NCBI RefSeq assembly: GCF_036199905.1 | Contig: NZ_CP108109.1 | Span: forward strand, 372,001-436,000 | Source: Streptomyces sp. NBC_00223 | GTDB lineage: Bacteria; Actinomycetota; Actinomycetes; Streptomycetales; Streptomycetaceae | Reading direction: 5' to 3' | Length of the DNA stretch: 64,000 nt | Part shown: positions 63,385 through 64,000 of the stretch, piece by piece | Layout of the letters: the number at the start of each line of letters is the position of its first letter | How positions within the stretch are numbered: position 1 is the stretch's first letter | Made by a program: the position numbers and the translations under genes | Notes under the pieces: model-generated | Databases searched by the model: none | Seen by the model: the letters and a program-made list of their open reading frames with translations, nothing else | Told to the model about the DNA's origin: nothing

Positions 63385-64000
63385 TTACCTCGGGGTCGGC
63401 TTGATCAGCGCGAACGGCGCGCCCTGCGGATCGGCGACCACCGCCATCCGGCCGGCCGTCATGTCGAACGGCGGCGCGAGAACCGTGCCCTCGCGCTTGA
63501 CCAGGGCGTCCACGGTGGAGTCCACGTCGTCGACCGCGAAGTAGGTCAGCCAGTGCGCCGGCGTGCCGGGCGGGTCGTTGGCGAGCAGCGTGGCACCACC
63601 GACCGTACGGCCGGCGACCCGCAGCTCCCAGTACGAATCCGCGCCCTCCAGCGGCACGATGTCGATACCGAACACATCGCCGTAGAAAGACGCGGCGGCG
63701 AGTACGTCGCTGGTGTGCAGCTCGTTCCAGATCAGGGCGCCGGGCTGGTTGACCACCTGGGCGCCGTGGAATTCGCCGGGCTGCCAGACACCGAAGGCCG
63801 CTCCCTGCGGGTCGGCGGCGATCAGCATGCGGCCGAGGCCGCCGACATCCACCACCGGAACGAGCAGGCTGCCGCCGGCGGCGACGATCGCGTCCTGGGT
63901 GGCCTGGGCGTCGGTGCTGGCCAGGTAGCTGGTCCACACGGTCGGCGGGGTCGGCAGCCCCTCGGGGGCCGTGGCCGGGCCGATACCGGCCACGGCCTTG
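63385..64000 (-). CDS. VOC-family (glyoxalase-fold) protein, N-terminus outside window
   Basis: The frame is open to the window edge, so the start is not included. At least 200 residues with the second half of one VOC domain (PTVWTSYLASTDAQATQDAI, RMLIAADPQGAAFGVWQPGEF) and a complete second one (GALIWNELHTSDVLAAASFYGDVF, then GRMAVVADPQGAPFALIKP). It resembles the two-domain protein at 61.6-62.3 kb in organisation, so the two are likely paralogues. Function unknown; VOC proteins include dioxygenases, isomerases and antibiotic-binding proteins. Confidence 0.85.
   Translation of the reverse strand, partial: KAVAGIGPATAPEGLPTPPTVWTSYLASTDAQATQDAIVAAGGSLLVPVVDVGGLGRMLIAADPQGAAFGVWQPGEFHGAQVVNQPGALIWNELHTSDVLAAASFYGDVFGIDIVPLEGADSYWELRVAGRTVGGATLLANDPPGTPAHWLTYFAVDDVDSTVDALVKREGTVLAPPFDMTAGRMAVVADPQGAPFALIKPTPR

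Overview
The window is about 64 kb of very GC-rich DNA with GTG/TTG starts, many 4-bp start/stop overlaps (ATGA/GTGA), rare TTA leucine codons and gene families typical of Streptomyces (CebR boxes, MsiK-type sugar transporters without their own ATPase, ECF41 sigma factor, many DUFs). I read it as a chromosomal stretch of a Streptomyces or close relative. No tRNA, rRNA, prophage or CRISPR array was seen; the only mobile-element trace is a transposase fragment near 57.1 kb.

Layout. 0-9.8 kb: 3' end of a serine hydroxymethyltransferase, a small zinc-ribbon protein, a ThuA-like protein, a DUF6227-like protein, a MacB/FtsX-type ABC exporter, gene remnants, two membrane proteins of unknown role and a divergent MarR/YceI pair. 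9.8-25 kb: a polysaccharide-utilisation region. It holds a secreted GH6 cellulase with a CebR box, a ROK regulator, a GH29 alpha-L-fucosidase, a GH3 beta-glucosidase, two sugar permeases, a lipoprotein binding protein, a divergent 1043-residue multidomain glucanase, and a LacI-family regulator. Three GGGAGAGCGCTCTCCC-type palindromes sit upstream of the binding protein, the glucanase and the LacI gene, so these are probably one regulon. The expected scheme is: the secreted glucanase cuts a beta-glucan, the transporter imports oligomers, and GH3 finishes them inside the cell. 25-36 kb: housekeeping and accessory genes (exonuclease, Sfp-type phosphopantetheinyl transferase, phosphoesterase, thiolase, ECF41 sigma factor, S4 protein, SnoaL-like protein, LysR, NAGPA-domain protein, phosphotransferase, FabH). 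36-42 kb: a second sugar ABC operon, a nucleotidyltransferase and a DUF2089/YvlB-like operon with a strong AT-rich promoter.

42-50 kb: a MarR-MFS-small ORF-PEBP operon, then a 0.8-kb nested repeat array. Next come two convergent cellulose-active secreted proteins (Cip1-like with CBM2, and expansin-like with CBM2), each behind CebR boxes. With the GH6 gene they form the local part of a cellulose regulon. 50-64 kb: DinB, GNAT, an orphan CBM2-like protein, a DUF6308-like protein and a four-gene fully overlapping operon (62-residue peptide, unknown protein, DUF6895-like protein, serine beta-lactamase-like hydrolase). After these come a rifampicin monooxygenase with a rifamycin-associated element, a transposase remnant, a stand-alone condensation-domain protein, an ankyrin/DUF6461 protein, a methyltransferase, two glyoxalase-fold proteins and a TOPRIM gene split by a frameshift.

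The most interesting items are the peptide-led four-gene operon (52.0-55.1 kb), the hierarchical repeat array (45.45-46.24 kb), the two related but distinct LacI-type operator classes, the perfect 28-bp inverted repeat between divergent genes at 36.1 kb, and the rifamycin element upstream of rox.
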